Source: a virus. From it: a stretch of 64,000 nt of DNA. A program made the translations under genes and the position numbers. Below, piece by piece: positions 49,108 to 57,567 of the stretch. The notes under the pieces are model-generated. The model had not been told where the DNA came from, searched no databases, and saw only the letters and a program-made list of their open reading frames with translations. The stretch lies in the IMG/VR virus record IMGVR_UViG_3300025030_001282, positions 1 to 64,000 of that record. One strand, given 5' to 3'. The first letter of the stretch is position 1; each line of letters starts with the position of its first letter.

Positions 49108-50547
49108 GTGGATATCCAGAGTTTTGACATGATGCTGAAAGCAGGCGGATATAGCCTGACCGGGGACCAGATCGTCGACGATCTCCGCAAAGCACTTACC
49201 ACCACCAACAGCGGCCCCGGCGGCATCCAGTCCGGCCCGCTGATGCTGGAGAACCTGGACTCGGTCATGACCGAAGTCCTGATCACTGAGCAGCATTTCA
49301 AGCTGTTCAACAAACTGCCCAAGGTGCCGAGCGCCCAGCCGTACTACGAGTACAACGTCCACAAGGGCTTCGGCTCGAACCGTTCCGGTGGTGCAGGCTT
49401 CCGCCAGGGCGGAGCGCCGAAGGGCGGCACCAGCTCCTTCGAGAGAAAGGGCATCTACAACAAGTTCCTGGGCGTAAAAGGCGGAGTGACCCACCAGATG
49501 CTCATCACCGGGCAGAACGGCGGGAGCTTCGAAGACCCCACGGTCCGCGAAAACCGCGACCGCACCCTGGAGCTGCTGGAGAAGGTCGAGCGTGAACTGA
49601 TGTTCGGCCAGAAAGCCATCCTCGACGAGAACGGCGAGGAAGTAAACTTCGACGGACTGCTGACCCAGCTGCTCGCCGACAACGGCGCGAACGTGATCGA
49701 CATGAAGGGTGCGCCCCTGACCTTCGACGAGCTGGACGACGCCGCCCAGGATCTGATCACGACCGGCAAGCAGCCTTCGGTGAACGGTTACCAGATTCTG
49801 CAGAGCCCGCACGTTTCCAGCGGCCTCAACAAGCAGTTCGGCACCAGGAACCAGGTCCGCTTCAACAAGGACAGCGCCGTGAACGCGAACTACGTCCCCG
49901 GCCAGAGCATCAACAAGTACGATTCGGAGTTCGGCACCTTCGAGTTCGACCACTCCATCCTCCTGCAGGAAGTGGAAGCCGCCGCTCCGGTCGCTGCCGC
50001 GCCCGCCAACGTTCCCGCCACCCCGGCGATCACCACCCAGCCCGCAGCAGCCGACGACGCCGTAGGCAACCACATTGCCGGGACGGTCTACTACTCCATC
50101 GCGGCCTTTAACGATACCGGCGAGAGCCTGCCGGTGATCACCGACGCCGTCGCCATCCCGGACGCTACCAGCAAGGTGACCACCGTCATCACCCGGCTGG
50201 CAGGGGCCACCGGCTACCGCATTTATCGCGGCAAGCTGGCCGACGGCTCCGACCACAAGTGGATTGCCAAGGTGGCACAGAGCACCTCCGGCAACATCAC
50301 CTTCGTGGACAAGAACGGCTGGTTCACCACCGACGCCAACGGCAAGCAGTCCGACGGCCTCGCCCTGATGATCAAGCCCGAGGCCCGCGACATCGCCATC
50401 GCACAGATGACGCCGATGATCAAGATGCCGCTGCCGCAGGAGGGGACCACCTTCCCCTTCCTGCTGCTGCTCTACATCGTCAGCGTGATCAAGGCCCCGG
50501 AAAGGGTCAAGATTTACAAGAACTGCGGCACCTTTACCCCGGCCTAG
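49108..50547 (+). CDS. Major capsid protein with inserted Ig/FN3-like domain
   Basis: 479 aa, GTG start with GGGAGG. N-terminal ~28 residues end in DLRK before ALTTTNSGPGG, a probable protease site. HK97-fold features: the GGIQSGPLMLENLDSVM segment, a large E-loop-like region rich in Gly (GFGSNRSGGAGFRQGG), and the C-terminal LLLYIVSVIKAPERVKIYKN. Residues ~290-407 are an extra module beginning in an Ala/Pro linker (AAPANVPATPAITTQ), with VYYSIAAFNDTGESLP and ATGYRIYRGKLADGSDHKW of FN3/Ig type, likely on the capsid surface. Confidence 0.9.
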   Translation: MDIQSFDMMLKAGGYSLTGDQIVDDLRKALTTTNSGPGGIQSGPLMLENLDSVMTEVLITEQHFKLFNKLPKVPSAQPYYEYNVHKGFGSNRSGGAGFRQGGAPKGGTSSFERKGIYNKFLGVKGGVTHQMLITGQNGGSFEDPTVRENRDRTLELLEKVERELMFGQKAILDENGEEVNFDGLLTQLLADNGANVIDMKGAPLTFDELDDAAQDLITTGKQPSVNGYQILQSPHVSSGLNKQFGTRNQVRFNKDSAVNANYVPGQSINKYDSEFGTFEFDHSILLQEVEAAAPVAAAPANVPATPAITTQPAAADDAVGNHIAGTVYYSIAAFNDTGESLPVITDAVAIPDATSKVTTVITRLAGATGYRIYRGKLADGSDHKWIAKVAQSTSGNITFVDKNGWFTTDANGKQSDGLALMIKPEARDIAIAQMTPMIKMPLPQEGTTFPFLLLLYIVSVIKAPERVKIYKNCGTFTPA

Positions 50548-50549
50548 TC

Positions 50550-50564
50550 TGTAGCGTATAGCAA
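50550..50564 (+). promoter_or_regulatory. 15-bp recurrent element, copy 9 (forward)
   Basis: TGTAGCGTATAGCAA, directly after the capsid stop and 12 bp before a strong terminator. Confidence 0.6.
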
Positions 50565-50576
50565 TGCACCACAAAA

Positions 50577-50604
50577 GGGAGGCGGCAAGCCCGCCTCCCT
50601 TTTT
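50577..50604 (+). terminator. Rho-independent terminator after the capsid gene
   Basis: GGGAGGCGG / CCGCCTCCC, 9-bp stem, loop CAAGC, then TTTTT. The same stem recurs at 51260-51281. Confidence 0.9.
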
Positions 50605-50629
50605 CTAACTACCACTTAAAGGAGTTTAT

Positions 50630-51235
50630 ATGTCGAGCGTTCAGATTTGCTCCGTGTTCACAGGCCGGGTCGGCGTCACCACCAAACAGGGCAAGAGTTC
50701 CACCGTTACCTTCTACGAAAAGCACGACGAAACCGGCCCCATCGGTTTCGCCGAAGTTACCCACGAGCAGGCCGAGCAGTTCCTGAAGATTCCCTCCGAA
50801 TACTGGAAGCCCGGTACCAGGGGAGCCCAGCCCGTGAATACCCAGGCCGTCATCGAGGCAGCCCTGGCCGCCGATCCCCTGGCGCAGAAAGCTGCCGACG
50901 ACCTCATGAGCGGGAATAGTCCCGAGCAGAACCGCGAGGAGTTGAAGGAGGAGCTTAGAAAGGAACTCCTGGCAGAGATGGAGAGCGAGAAGAAGGACAC
51001 TCGCACCCCTGCACAGAAAGCTAAGGACACCAAGGAAGCCAAGAAGGGTAATCTGGCACCCCCCTTCGAGAAGAAGGAAGAAGGCAAAACGGTGGACCCG
51101 GCCATCGCGCCGCTCCTCGACGCCATCAAGCTGGCCGAGACGGACGAAGAGGTTGACGCAGTTGTCGGCACCAACGACAGCCCGGAAGTAACCGCAGCAG
51201 CCACCGAGCGCAAAGCCGAGATCAAGGCCGCGTAG
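50630..51235 (+). CDS. Head-associated protein, 201 aa
   Basis: AAAGGAG upstream of ATG 50630. N-terminal beta part (VTTKQGKSSTVTFYE, then QFLKIPSEYWKPG) resembles a head-completion or decoration fold. Residues ~95-150 are highly charged and helical; the C-terminal Ala/Glu-rich region is likely helical too. A second terminator follows, so it is its own unit. No family recognised. Confidence 0.6.
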   Translation: MSSVQICSVFTGRVGVTTKQGKSSTVTFYEKHDETGPIGFAEVTHEQAEQFLKIPSEYWKPGTRGAQPVNTQAVIEAALAADPLAQKAADDLMSGNSPEQNREELKEELRKELLAEMESEKKDTRTPAQKAKDTKEAKKGNLAPPFEKKEEGKTVDPAIAPLLDAIKLAETDEEVDAVVGTNDSPEVTAAATERKAEIKAA

Positions 51236-51259
51236 TCACCATAGCAGCACCAACCAAAA

Positions 51260-51281
51260 GGGAGGCGGACAACCGCCTCCC
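51260..51281 (+). terminator. Terminator with the same stem as the one at 50577
   Basis: GGGAGGCGG / CCGCCTCCC with loop ACAA; the T-run is weak (CGCTTTC). Confidence 0.7.
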
Positions 51282-51310
51282 CGCTTTCAAGCCTGGGGAG
51301 GGGAAACACG

Positions 51311-51598
51311 ATGGCGCGTAAAAAACGTAAATTCGGAAGCAACATGGTCGCAAACTTCGGCGAAGTGAAGGCCATGCGCGAGGAGATGAACAAGCTGGTC
51401 GGCGAAGTGGACGAGCTGAAAACCAAGCTGGCCGCAGCCGTGACGCTGCTCCTTGAGGTGAAGACCAAGCAGGGCTCCCATACGCACACGGGCGTCACTG
51501 TGGGTGCCGGTGTTTCCGGTGCCGCATCCACCCTCACCTACACCGCCACCGACCCGAGCACGACCTTTACCAGCGTCGAAGCAGCAGAGGTCCAGTAG
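51311..51598 (+). CDS. Small structural protein, 95 aa
   Basis: GGGGAGG upstream. Residues 1-50 basic then coiled-coil (AMREEMNKLVGEVDELKTKL); the rest is HTHTGVTVGAGVSGAASTL, a Gly/Thr-rich beta segment of the kind seen in trimeric virion proteins. The next gene starts at the base after its stop. Could be a neck or head fibre. Confidence 0.6.
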   Translation: MARKKRKFGSNMVANFGEVKAMREEMNKLVGEVDELKTKLAAAVTLLLEVKTKQGSHTHTGVTVGAGVSGAASTLTYTATDPSTTFTSVEAAEVQ

Positions 51599-52951
51599 AT
51601 GCTGACCTCCTTAAAGATAGACACGGACAAGGCGGAGTACAGCCGCCTCGAATCCCTGCGATCGGTGGTCAGGGTGCGGGTACTCCCCACCCCGGCCACC
51701 GGGCTCGTTGGGGAAGCGGCAGTGGTGTCTCTCGTGAAGAAGGGGGTCACCATCTGGAGCACGCCGGTCGTATTCAGCGGCGACGCCAGCAAAGGCGTCG
51801 TCGTGCCGATCGACCTGACCAACATCAAGGACGACAACGGCGACACGCACATCAGCCGTGGCGTTTACACGGTGGAAGCCACCCAAGGGGACGTCAGCGC
51901 CACCAAGGACTTTTCGGTGGCGCTGATCACCGCCGCAGAGATGCGGAAATCCTACTGCCAGGGGCTCCATCTGGTTGCGGGCTACAAGCTGGCCGCCAAG
52001 CGCCAGCCCTCACTCGTGACCGGCGTCACCATCACCGACGTTTCCAAGGGGACCAGGGCAGGCGTGAAGGCGCTGAGCTACGACGCAAGCGCCCACACGC
52101 TGACCTGGGACAACGGCCCAGCCATCACCATTGAGGACGCCGAGAACGCCATCCTAATCGACTCCAAGGGGAGCAACTGGATTGAGGTGGACATTGACCC
52201 GTTCGGGCTCCCGGACGCCGACGCCGCCGAGGGGATCCTGCTCGCGGATGAAAGTTTAGACGACGAGTTTATCCGGCGCGAGATCGAGAAGGCCACCCAG
52301 GAAGCAGAGGTGCGGCTCAAGGTGAACCTGGAGCCCGCCCGCATAGCAACCGAGCCCTACTTTTCCAACCCGGCCCAGGGCGAGTATTTCGACTACAAGG
52401 CGGCACCGATCATGTATCAGGCACGGGATTTTAACACCCGTGGCGTGGCGTGGCAGATGCAGATCCCGTACCACCAAATTTCAAAGATCGGCAAGGTCGA
52501 GGGCTTCATGGGGAACACACTGGCGCTTACCATCACCGCAGGCGCAATCACCGTAAACCGGAAGTCCGGAATGCTGAACATCCTGCCGTACAACAGCCAG
52601 TACAGCTATCTATACACCTTTTTCTCCCAGCTCAATTTCTGGGGATCCCGCGAGTTTATTCCGGACTTCTGGCGCTACAAGGGGACCATCGGAGTCGAGG
52701 AGAACACGCCGGGCGACATTCTGAAGCTCGTAGGCCTGCTGGCCGCCGTGTCGATCCTGACCACCGCCGAGCAGGCGTACCGAGCAGGCACCACATCCGA
52801 GAGCACCAGCAAGGACGGAGTGAGCCACAGCCGTAGCTACAACGCCAAGGGCATCTATGACACCACCATCCAAGAATACAAGGAGTGGGCCGATAAGAAC
52901 GCGCCCAAGCTGCGGAACCAGTATCGCGGCATTCCTTGCGTGGTGATGTAA
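51599..52951 (+). CDS. Virion structural protein, probable head-tail region, 450 aa
   Basis: ATG 51599 directly after the preceding stop. Ig-like N-terminal ~120 residues (VVRVRVLPTPATGLVGEAA, HISRGVYTVEATQGD), then a segment with DEFIRREIEKATQEAEVRLK and VNLEPARIATEPYF typical of head-tail adaptors, and a C-terminal part with NSQYSYLYTFFSQLNFWGSR. By position between capsid and tail genes it is a connector or neck protein. Confidence 0.65.
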   Translation: MLTSLKIDTDKAEYSRLESLRSVVRVRVLPTPATGLVGEAAVVSLVKKGVTIWSTPVVFSGDASKGVVVPIDLTNIKDDNGDTHISRGVYTVEATQGDVSATKDFSVALITAAEMRKSYCQGLHLVAGYKLAAKRQPSLVTGVTITDVSKGTRAGVKALSYDASAHTLTWDNGPAITIEDAENAILIDSKGSNWIEVDIDPFGLPDADAAEGILLADESLDDEFIRREIEKATQEAEVRLKVNLEPARIATEPYFSNPAQGEYFDYKAAPIMYQARDFNTRGVAWQMQIPYHQISKIGKVEGFMGNTLALTITAGAITVNRKSGMLNILPYNSQYSYLYTFFSQLNFWGSREFIPDFWRYKGTIGVEENTPGDILKLVGLLAAVSILTTAEQAYRAGTTSESTSKDGVSHSRSYNAKGIYDTTIQEYKEWADKNAPKLRNQYRGIPCVVM

Positions 52952-53589
52952 TGGCGATTCCCGTCCCGACCATAGACCAGTTCACCGAGGAGGAAGGCGA
53001 GGAAGTCCTCCACTCGATCGGCATGCGCTGCTTCTGCCACGGAGCCGACGGACAGCCGGACCCCAACTGCATGGAGCATGAAAATGGCGGCTGGCTCTAC
53101 CTGAATGAGCAGAGGATCGTCGGCCTCGTGACGGACATATCGCAGCGCCGCGAACTGATGGAAACCGGAGTGTTCAACCCTGGAGACTGCGTATTTTCCC
53201 CGACGTCCGAGAACACCATATCTGAAGGAGACAAGATCACCTTCACATGGCCACTGCCATTCGGCCAGGGCGACGTCCTGATACGAGGCACCGGCCCGAG
53301 CGAAACGCTCTATTACGCTGGCGTGAAGGGTATGGTCTGCATCGATCAGAACAAGGTGTTTTACAAGCAGGACCGCGACTACCGGCTACAGGGAAAGGAG
53401 ATCGTCTGGACCTGGACCGGGAAGGCGACCGACGGCAAGCAGCCTGCAGCAGGGCTCCGGTACTCCTTCAAATACACCGCCTACATCGAGTGGCTGGCCT
53501 TCGTGCCCCCCATCACCCGGATCAGCGCCGGAGTTGACATGGGGAACAAGGTCATGCTGCGCAAGAAGCACCTCGTGGAGAACCGCTAA
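52951..53589 (+). CDS. Head-tail connector/neck protein candidate, 212 aa
   Basis: TAATG overlap with the preceding gene. N-terminal cluster RCFCHGADGQPDPNCMEHEN may bind metal; the rest is beta-rich (DKITFTWPLPFGQGDVLIRG, LRYSFKYTAYIEWLAFVPP). Position suggests neck. No family recognised. Confidence 0.6.
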   Translation: MAIPVPTIDQFTEEEGEEVLHSIGMRCFCHGADGQPDPNCMEHENGGWLYLNEQRIVGLVTDISQRRELMETGVFNPGDCVFSPTSENTISEGDKITFTWPLPFGQGDVLIRGTGPSETLYYAGVKGMVCIDQNKVFYKQDRDYRLQGKEIVWTWTGKATDGKQPAAGLRYSFKYTAYIEWLAFVPPITRISAGVDMGNKVMLRKKHLVENR

Positions 53590-54350
53590 TGGCCGACACG
53601 CCGAACCTGAAAATGGCCATAACGCTAGCTGCGAATTATGTGGCAGCAACGTGGCAGCAGGTCGTGATGGGGACGCTGCAGGTGCCAGGAGCCCGCACAC
53701 CAACGGCGAACATCGGGCTCCGAGACATCTACGCCAAAAGCATTATTCGCAGCAGCCGTTTAGTTGGGCAGGGCGGGTTAGAGCAGTCGGTCATTTCGGA
53801 TAAGCAGATCGCCAGGGACTTGGAGAACGGCAAAGGCCCCTGGGACATGAAGCCCATGCTGCTGAACGGCCCCAAGGCCCGCGTGAGCAAGAAGGGGGTC
53901 AAGTATAACATTATCCCCTTTCGCCACGGCACAAGCGCGAGCAACACACCGAACAGCAACTTCCGGCCTATGCCGAAGGACATCTACCAGCAGGCGCGGG
54001 AACTGAAGGCCAGCGTAAAAAGCGGCAAGGGCATGAAGTGGGGCGGGAGGCTCCCCGCCACCAGCACGCCGGGCAAGAACGCCACCACCGGATACCAGCA
54101 CAAGCACGACATTCACGAGGGGATGGTCCGCATTGAGAAGAAGTATGCAGGCAGCACCTCGAACAAGCACATGACCTTCCGCATCGTCAGCGCCAACTCG
54201 GACCCGCTGAGCTGGTGGCACCCCGGATACCCGGCGCACCACATAGCAGAAGGGGTAACCAATTACTGCCGACCGGCAGTAGAAGAGATGATCCGCGACG
54301 CGGCCAAGGCCGACCTCATCACCGCTATTGGCACCATAGGAGTGGAGTAA
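53589..54350 (+). CDS. Neck/tail-completion protein candidate, 253 aa
   Basis: TAATG overlap. Basic protein with KMAITLAANYVAATWQQV, a Gly/Lys-rich middle and HMTFRIVSANSDPLSWWHPG near the C-terminus, the last reminiscent of tail-completion proteins. Function assigned only by position. Confidence 0.6.
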   Translation: MADTPNLKMAITLAANYVAATWQQVVMGTLQVPGARTPTANIGLRDIYAKSIIRSSRLVGQGGLEQSVISDKQIARDLENGKGPWDMKPMLLNGPKARVSKKGVKYNIIPFRHGTSASNTPNSNFRPMPKDIYQQARELKASVKSGKGMKWGGRLPATSTPGKNATTGYQHKHDIHEGMVRIEKKYAGSTSNKHMTFRIVSANSDPLSWWHPGYPAHHIAEGVTNYCRPAVEEMIRDAAKADLITAIGTIGVE

Positions 54351-55000
54351 TGGGATTTCCCAACGTAGACAAGCAGCTGGTCCGCATCCTGACCGCAGAG
54401 TTTAACGCGGCCAAGGCCGACCCGACGTTCCTCATAGAAGACCTCTTTGAAGACCTGGACGTGGCAGAGCAGGCGCAGATCACCGCCTACCTCACCAGGA
54501 AGACCTTTGTCAACGACGTGCGCGAGCACAAGGGGAGCAACGTCTATGTGATCGCCAGCTTTCCCCTACTGGAAGTGCCGTTCCCCCAGATAGCCATCAG
54601 CCTGGGCGCGGGCGACAGCGACAGGTTCATGAACGACCTCACCGGGCAGAGCAAGCCGATCACCGACGGGACGGGAGCGGTCGTAGCATATGCCATCGAG
54701 AAGGGCTACTACGAGAAGAGCAATTGGGATATTCACACGGTCTGCGCCACCAAGGACGAGGCTATCTGGCTTTCCAGGCTCGTGCAGCGCTTTATCTGCG
54801 AAGCCTTCGACGATCTGGCCAGAGCGGGCATTTCTGAGGTGAACATCTTCATCCAGGACTTGAGGGCGGACGAAAACACCCTGCAGCCGAACACGGTGTT
54901 CAACCGGGCTATCCGGTTGTCGGCCACCGTGGCGAACACCTGGAACGAGAGGATACCAAACGGGACCTATGCAGAAGGGACGAACATTTCGGCAGGATAA
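54350..55000 (+). CDS. Tail terminator-like protein, 216 aa
   Basis: ATG 54350 in TAATG. Alpha/beta layout with FPNVDKQLVRILTAEFNAAK, NVYVIASFPLLEVPFPQIAI and WLSRLVQRFICEAFDDLARA, resembling tail-terminator/tube-initiator proteins that cap the tail before joining the head. It precedes the sheath gene. The family is not certain. Confidence 0.6.
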   Translation: MGFPNVDKQLVRILTAEFNAAKADPTFLIEDLFEDLDVAEQAQITAYLTRKTFVNDVREHKGSNVYVIASFPLLEVPFPQIAISLGAGDSDRFMNDLTGQSKPITDGTGAVVAYAIEKGYYEKSNWDIHTVCATKDEAIWLSRLVQRFICEAFDDLARAGISEVNIFIQDLRADENTLQPNTVFNRAIRLSATVANTWNERIPNGTYAEGTNISAG

Positions 55001-55014
55001 AAAGGAGCATGACC

Positions 55015-55281
55015 ATGGCAAAAACAGATGTAACCGAAACAGTAGTAGAGCAAGGGCCGACCGAATTCCCGCTCACACTTGAAGAGTACCTGTCCGAGCA
55101 ACCGGCATCAATGGTTGAAACAAAAGCAGGCTTCCGAAGTGTGGTCGACGCAGCGGGAATTAGCGGTGCTCGACCGCGAGGAGAGTGGGCCAGCCTGCTC
55201 GATCTTTACAACAGGCAGCCTGCTGCAATGCCATGGGCAGAATGGATGAAATCTGAAGCCAACAACAAGGGAGGGAACTGA
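55015..55281 (+). CDS. Hypothetical protein, 88 aa
   Basis: ATG 55015 preferred over 55009 because AAAAGGAG is then 8 bp away. Acidic N-terminus, then FRSVVDAAGISGARPRGEWA and PWAEWMKSEANNKGG. Lies between terminator-like and sheath genes. No family recognised. Confidence 0.6.
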   Translation: MAKTDVTETVVEQGPTEFPLTLEEYLSEQPASMVETKAGFRSVVDAAGISGARPRGEWASLLDLYNRQPAAMPWAEWMKSEANNKGGN

Positions 55282-55283
55282 CA

Positions 55284-57023
55284 ATGGGAGTAGGAACAGG
55301 AGTGCTCTGGAAGGGGGCATATTATGTGCGTCCGCAAGCCGGGTCGTTTATTGACTCTTCGGCGCTTAGCGCCGTTCAGCTCGGCAGCGCCAACAAGGTC
55401 TGTATTCTGGGAGAGATGACCGGCCTCCTTGCGCCAAAGACGCTGAAACAGATCGATTCGACGCTGGCAAATGCCCTGCTGGCACCATCCAACGAGGAGG
55501 CGAGACTCGCCGCCCAGCTGGTCTTCAACCCGTCACCGGGGACACCTGGCGCAACAGAGGTTTACCTGCTGCCGGTCAACCCCTCAACCGCTGCCGCACT
55601 GACGCTGGGCACATCGCTGAAGTTCGACAGCTACATCTATGGTTTGATCGCCAATCAGATCAAGATCAAGCTAGAGAACGGTACGACCGTCGGGAAAAAA
55701 GTCACGGTGGCCTTTCTCGACAACACGGAAATTCACGACGATATCACCAAGAGCTCCTTCAGCATCCAATACACCGGCTTGGGTTCTTCCTGCGCGTTGA
55801 CAATCACGCCGACTGCCGCAGGCCATATTCTTTCAACCGCCTGCGCTGGAGCGACCGCCGACAACCTGTCTATCGACCTGAACGTGTACACCAATGTTCA
55901 GGCGATCCTCGACGCCATTGCCGCAACAGGCAAGTACACCGTGACGGCTATCACCAAATCGCCGAAAAACGACTTGGGGATGCAGTTGGACGGCGCAACC
56001 TCGCAGGACATCAAGACGGCTGCCTTCACAGCCAAAGCCGACCTGCAGGCGATTATAGACCGGCTGGGCGAGCGTTCGGCATATGTCAGCCCGAGCCGGG
56101 TGGCGGACGCCATAGCTGCCCCGGCAAACGTGTCCTGGACGTTCCTTGCCGGTGCCGTTGACGGCACGACCACAAACAATGACTGGCAGGCGGCATTTGA
56201 TCTCCTGAAGAGCGTCAACATGGATGTGCTGGTCCCGCTCACAAGCGCCCCGGCGATCCACTCAATGGGAGACGCGCACTGCAACTACATGTCCGGCCCC
56301 ATCGGCAAAAGCGAGCGACGGCAGTTCGTCGGAGGAGCATTGCAGACATGGTCCACTGAAGTTGGTCGAACTGCGGCTGTTGCCGCACTGAAAGCTGCGG
56401 TCACTGCCATAAACAGCGACCGGACAGTGCACGTCGGCCTGGGGTGCAAGCAGTACGACCCGAATGGCAACGTGAAACTCTACCCGGCCTACATTACGGC
56501 CTGCATATATGCGGGGATGGCGGGAGGGGCCTCGCCTGTTACCCCGCTCACGCGGAAATACCTGAGCTGCATCGGCCTCGAGGTGAATCTGCGCAACACC
56601 GAGATAAATGATCTGCTCGAAGGGCATTGCGCCGTTCCGATCCCTGATCTGGTCCAGGAGGCAGGTTATGTGATTTCACGTCAAATCACAACTTGGGCGC
56701 AGGACGCGGACCTTTACCGGGTGGAATTCTCGGTCGGACGCGGTGCTGACTACCTGGCACGCGAAGTCCGCAACCGGCACGAACTGCTTATCGGCAAGCC
56801 GGGAACGCCGGGGATGGACACAACGATCATCAACACCACCAATGCCGTGCTCGAAGCTGCTCTTCGCGACGAGATCATCACCTCGTATAACCCGAAAGCG
56901 ACGACGCTTCGTGCAGACGGGGTCGTTAGGTACATCGACTATTCAGCCAAGCCGGTGCTGCCGATTAACTGGATCTTTTCCACTTACCACCTGCTGCCGA
57001 CAAAGTTCTCGATCGGGCTTTAA
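55284..57023 (+). CDS. Tail sheath protein
   Basis: 579 aa, the contractile outer tube. C-terminal domain has the classical sheath signature: SPVTPLTRKYLSCIGLEVNL, RNTEINDLLEGHCAVPIPDL, ISRQITTWAQDADLYRVEFS and VGRGADYLAREVRNRHELL, followed by a NWIFSTYHLLPTKFSIGL end. The N-terminal ~250 residues are a variable beta-rich region exposed on the tail. It proves a myovirus. A copy of the 15-bp element follows its stop. Confidence 0.9.
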   Translation: MGVGTGVLWKGAYYVRPQAGSFIDSSALSAVQLGSANKVCILGEMTGLLAPKTLKQIDSTLANALLAPSNEEARLAAQLVFNPSPGTPGATEVYLLPVNPSTAAALTLGTSLKFDSYIYGLIANQIKIKLENGTTVGKKVTVAFLDNTEIHDDITKSSFSIQYTGLGSSCALTITPTAAGHILSTACAGATADNLSIDLNVYTNVQAILDAIAATGKYTVTAITKSPKNDLGMQLDGATSQDIKTAAFTAKADLQAIIDRLGERSAYVSPSRVADAIAAPANVSWTFLAGAVDGTTTNNDWQAAFDLLKSVNMDVLVPLTSAPAIHSMGDAHCNYMSGPIGKSERRQFVGGALQTWSTEVGRTAAVAALKAAVTAINSDRTVHVGLGCKQYDPNGNVKLYPAYITACIYAGMAGGASPVTPLTRKYLSCIGLEVNLRNTEINDLLEGHCAVPIPDLVQEAGYVISRQITTWAQDADLYRVEFSVGRGADYLAREVRNRHELLIGKPGTPGMDTTIINTTNAVLEAALRDEIITSYNPKATTLRADGVVRYIDYSAKPVLPINWIFSTYHLLPTKFSIGL

Positions 57024-57034
57024 GCGGCCCCCGG

Positions 57035-57049
57035 TGTAGCGCATATTAA
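57035..57049 (+). promoter_or_regulatory. 15-bp recurrent element, copy 10 (forward)
   Basis: TGTAGCGCATATTAA between sheath and tube genes, just before the tube ribosome binding site. Confidence 0.6.
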
Positions 57050-57074
57050 TTTTAAAAAAGGGAGGCAACGCAAC

Positions 57075-57475
57075 ATGAAAGAAACCATGACCGGCAACCG
57101 GGCGATTTTCAAGATCGCCGGGACAGTAATCGGAGTTGCCCAGAACGTCGAAGTGAGCGACGATTTCGGGCTCCAGGAGGTGGACGGGCTCGGCAACCTC
57201 GAGGTGCAGGAGTACGTGCCCGGCAAGCTGACCCACCGCATCAGCGGTTCCTCCTACTTCGTTGTGAACCAGAACCTGCGCCAGTTGAACCTCGTGCCGG
57301 AATCGGGAGACTGGCTGTCGTCCCCAGAATTCGAGGTGGAGATCCAGGACGCGCTCACCTACAGCACCGTGGAGAGCTACGTGGCTGCAAATTCGCCAGC
57401 CACAGCCGCACCTACGCTAAGCACCAGATCACTGGCCAGAGCTTCCAGATTTACGCACGGCACAAAGCAGTCTAA
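57075..57475 (+). CDS. Tail tube protein (frame-disrupted near the 3' end)
   Basis: ATG 57075 with GGGAGG. The first ~105 residues (NRAIFKIAGTVIGVAQNVEV, EYVPGKLTHRISGSSYFVVN, LTYSTVESYV) fit the inner tail tube of Mu/P2-like phages. From about 57390 the opening frame becomes nonsense that runs through the terminator to 57578, while the -1 frame reads TYAKHQITGQSFQIYARHKA and stops at TAA 57475, exactly the expected tube C-terminus. So one base is probably missing at ~57375-57395 (sequence error or mutation), or a frameshift is used. Confidence 0.75.
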
Positions 57476-57505
57476 GCAGCACTCCGCAAGGAATGACACC
57501 AGGAA

Positions 57506-57535
57506 GGGGGACCGGGTCACACCGGCCCCCCTTTT
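57506..57535 (+). terminator. Rho-independent terminator after the tail tube gene
   Basis: GGGGGACCGG / CCGGCCCCCC with one mismatch, loop GTCACA, then TTTT. Placed 30 bp after the inferred tube stop. Confidence 0.8.
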
Positions 57536-57552
57536 GCGTAGAGGCAAAATAT

Positions 57553-57567
57553 TTGCCATACGCTACA
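57553..57567 (-). promoter_or_regulatory. 15-bp recurrent element, copy 11 (reverse)
   Basis: Reads TTGCCATACGCTACA on the plus strand. TTGCCA is followed after 17 bp by TAATGT (57576-57581), a possible promoter for the tail chaperone/tape measure unit. Confidence 0.6.
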
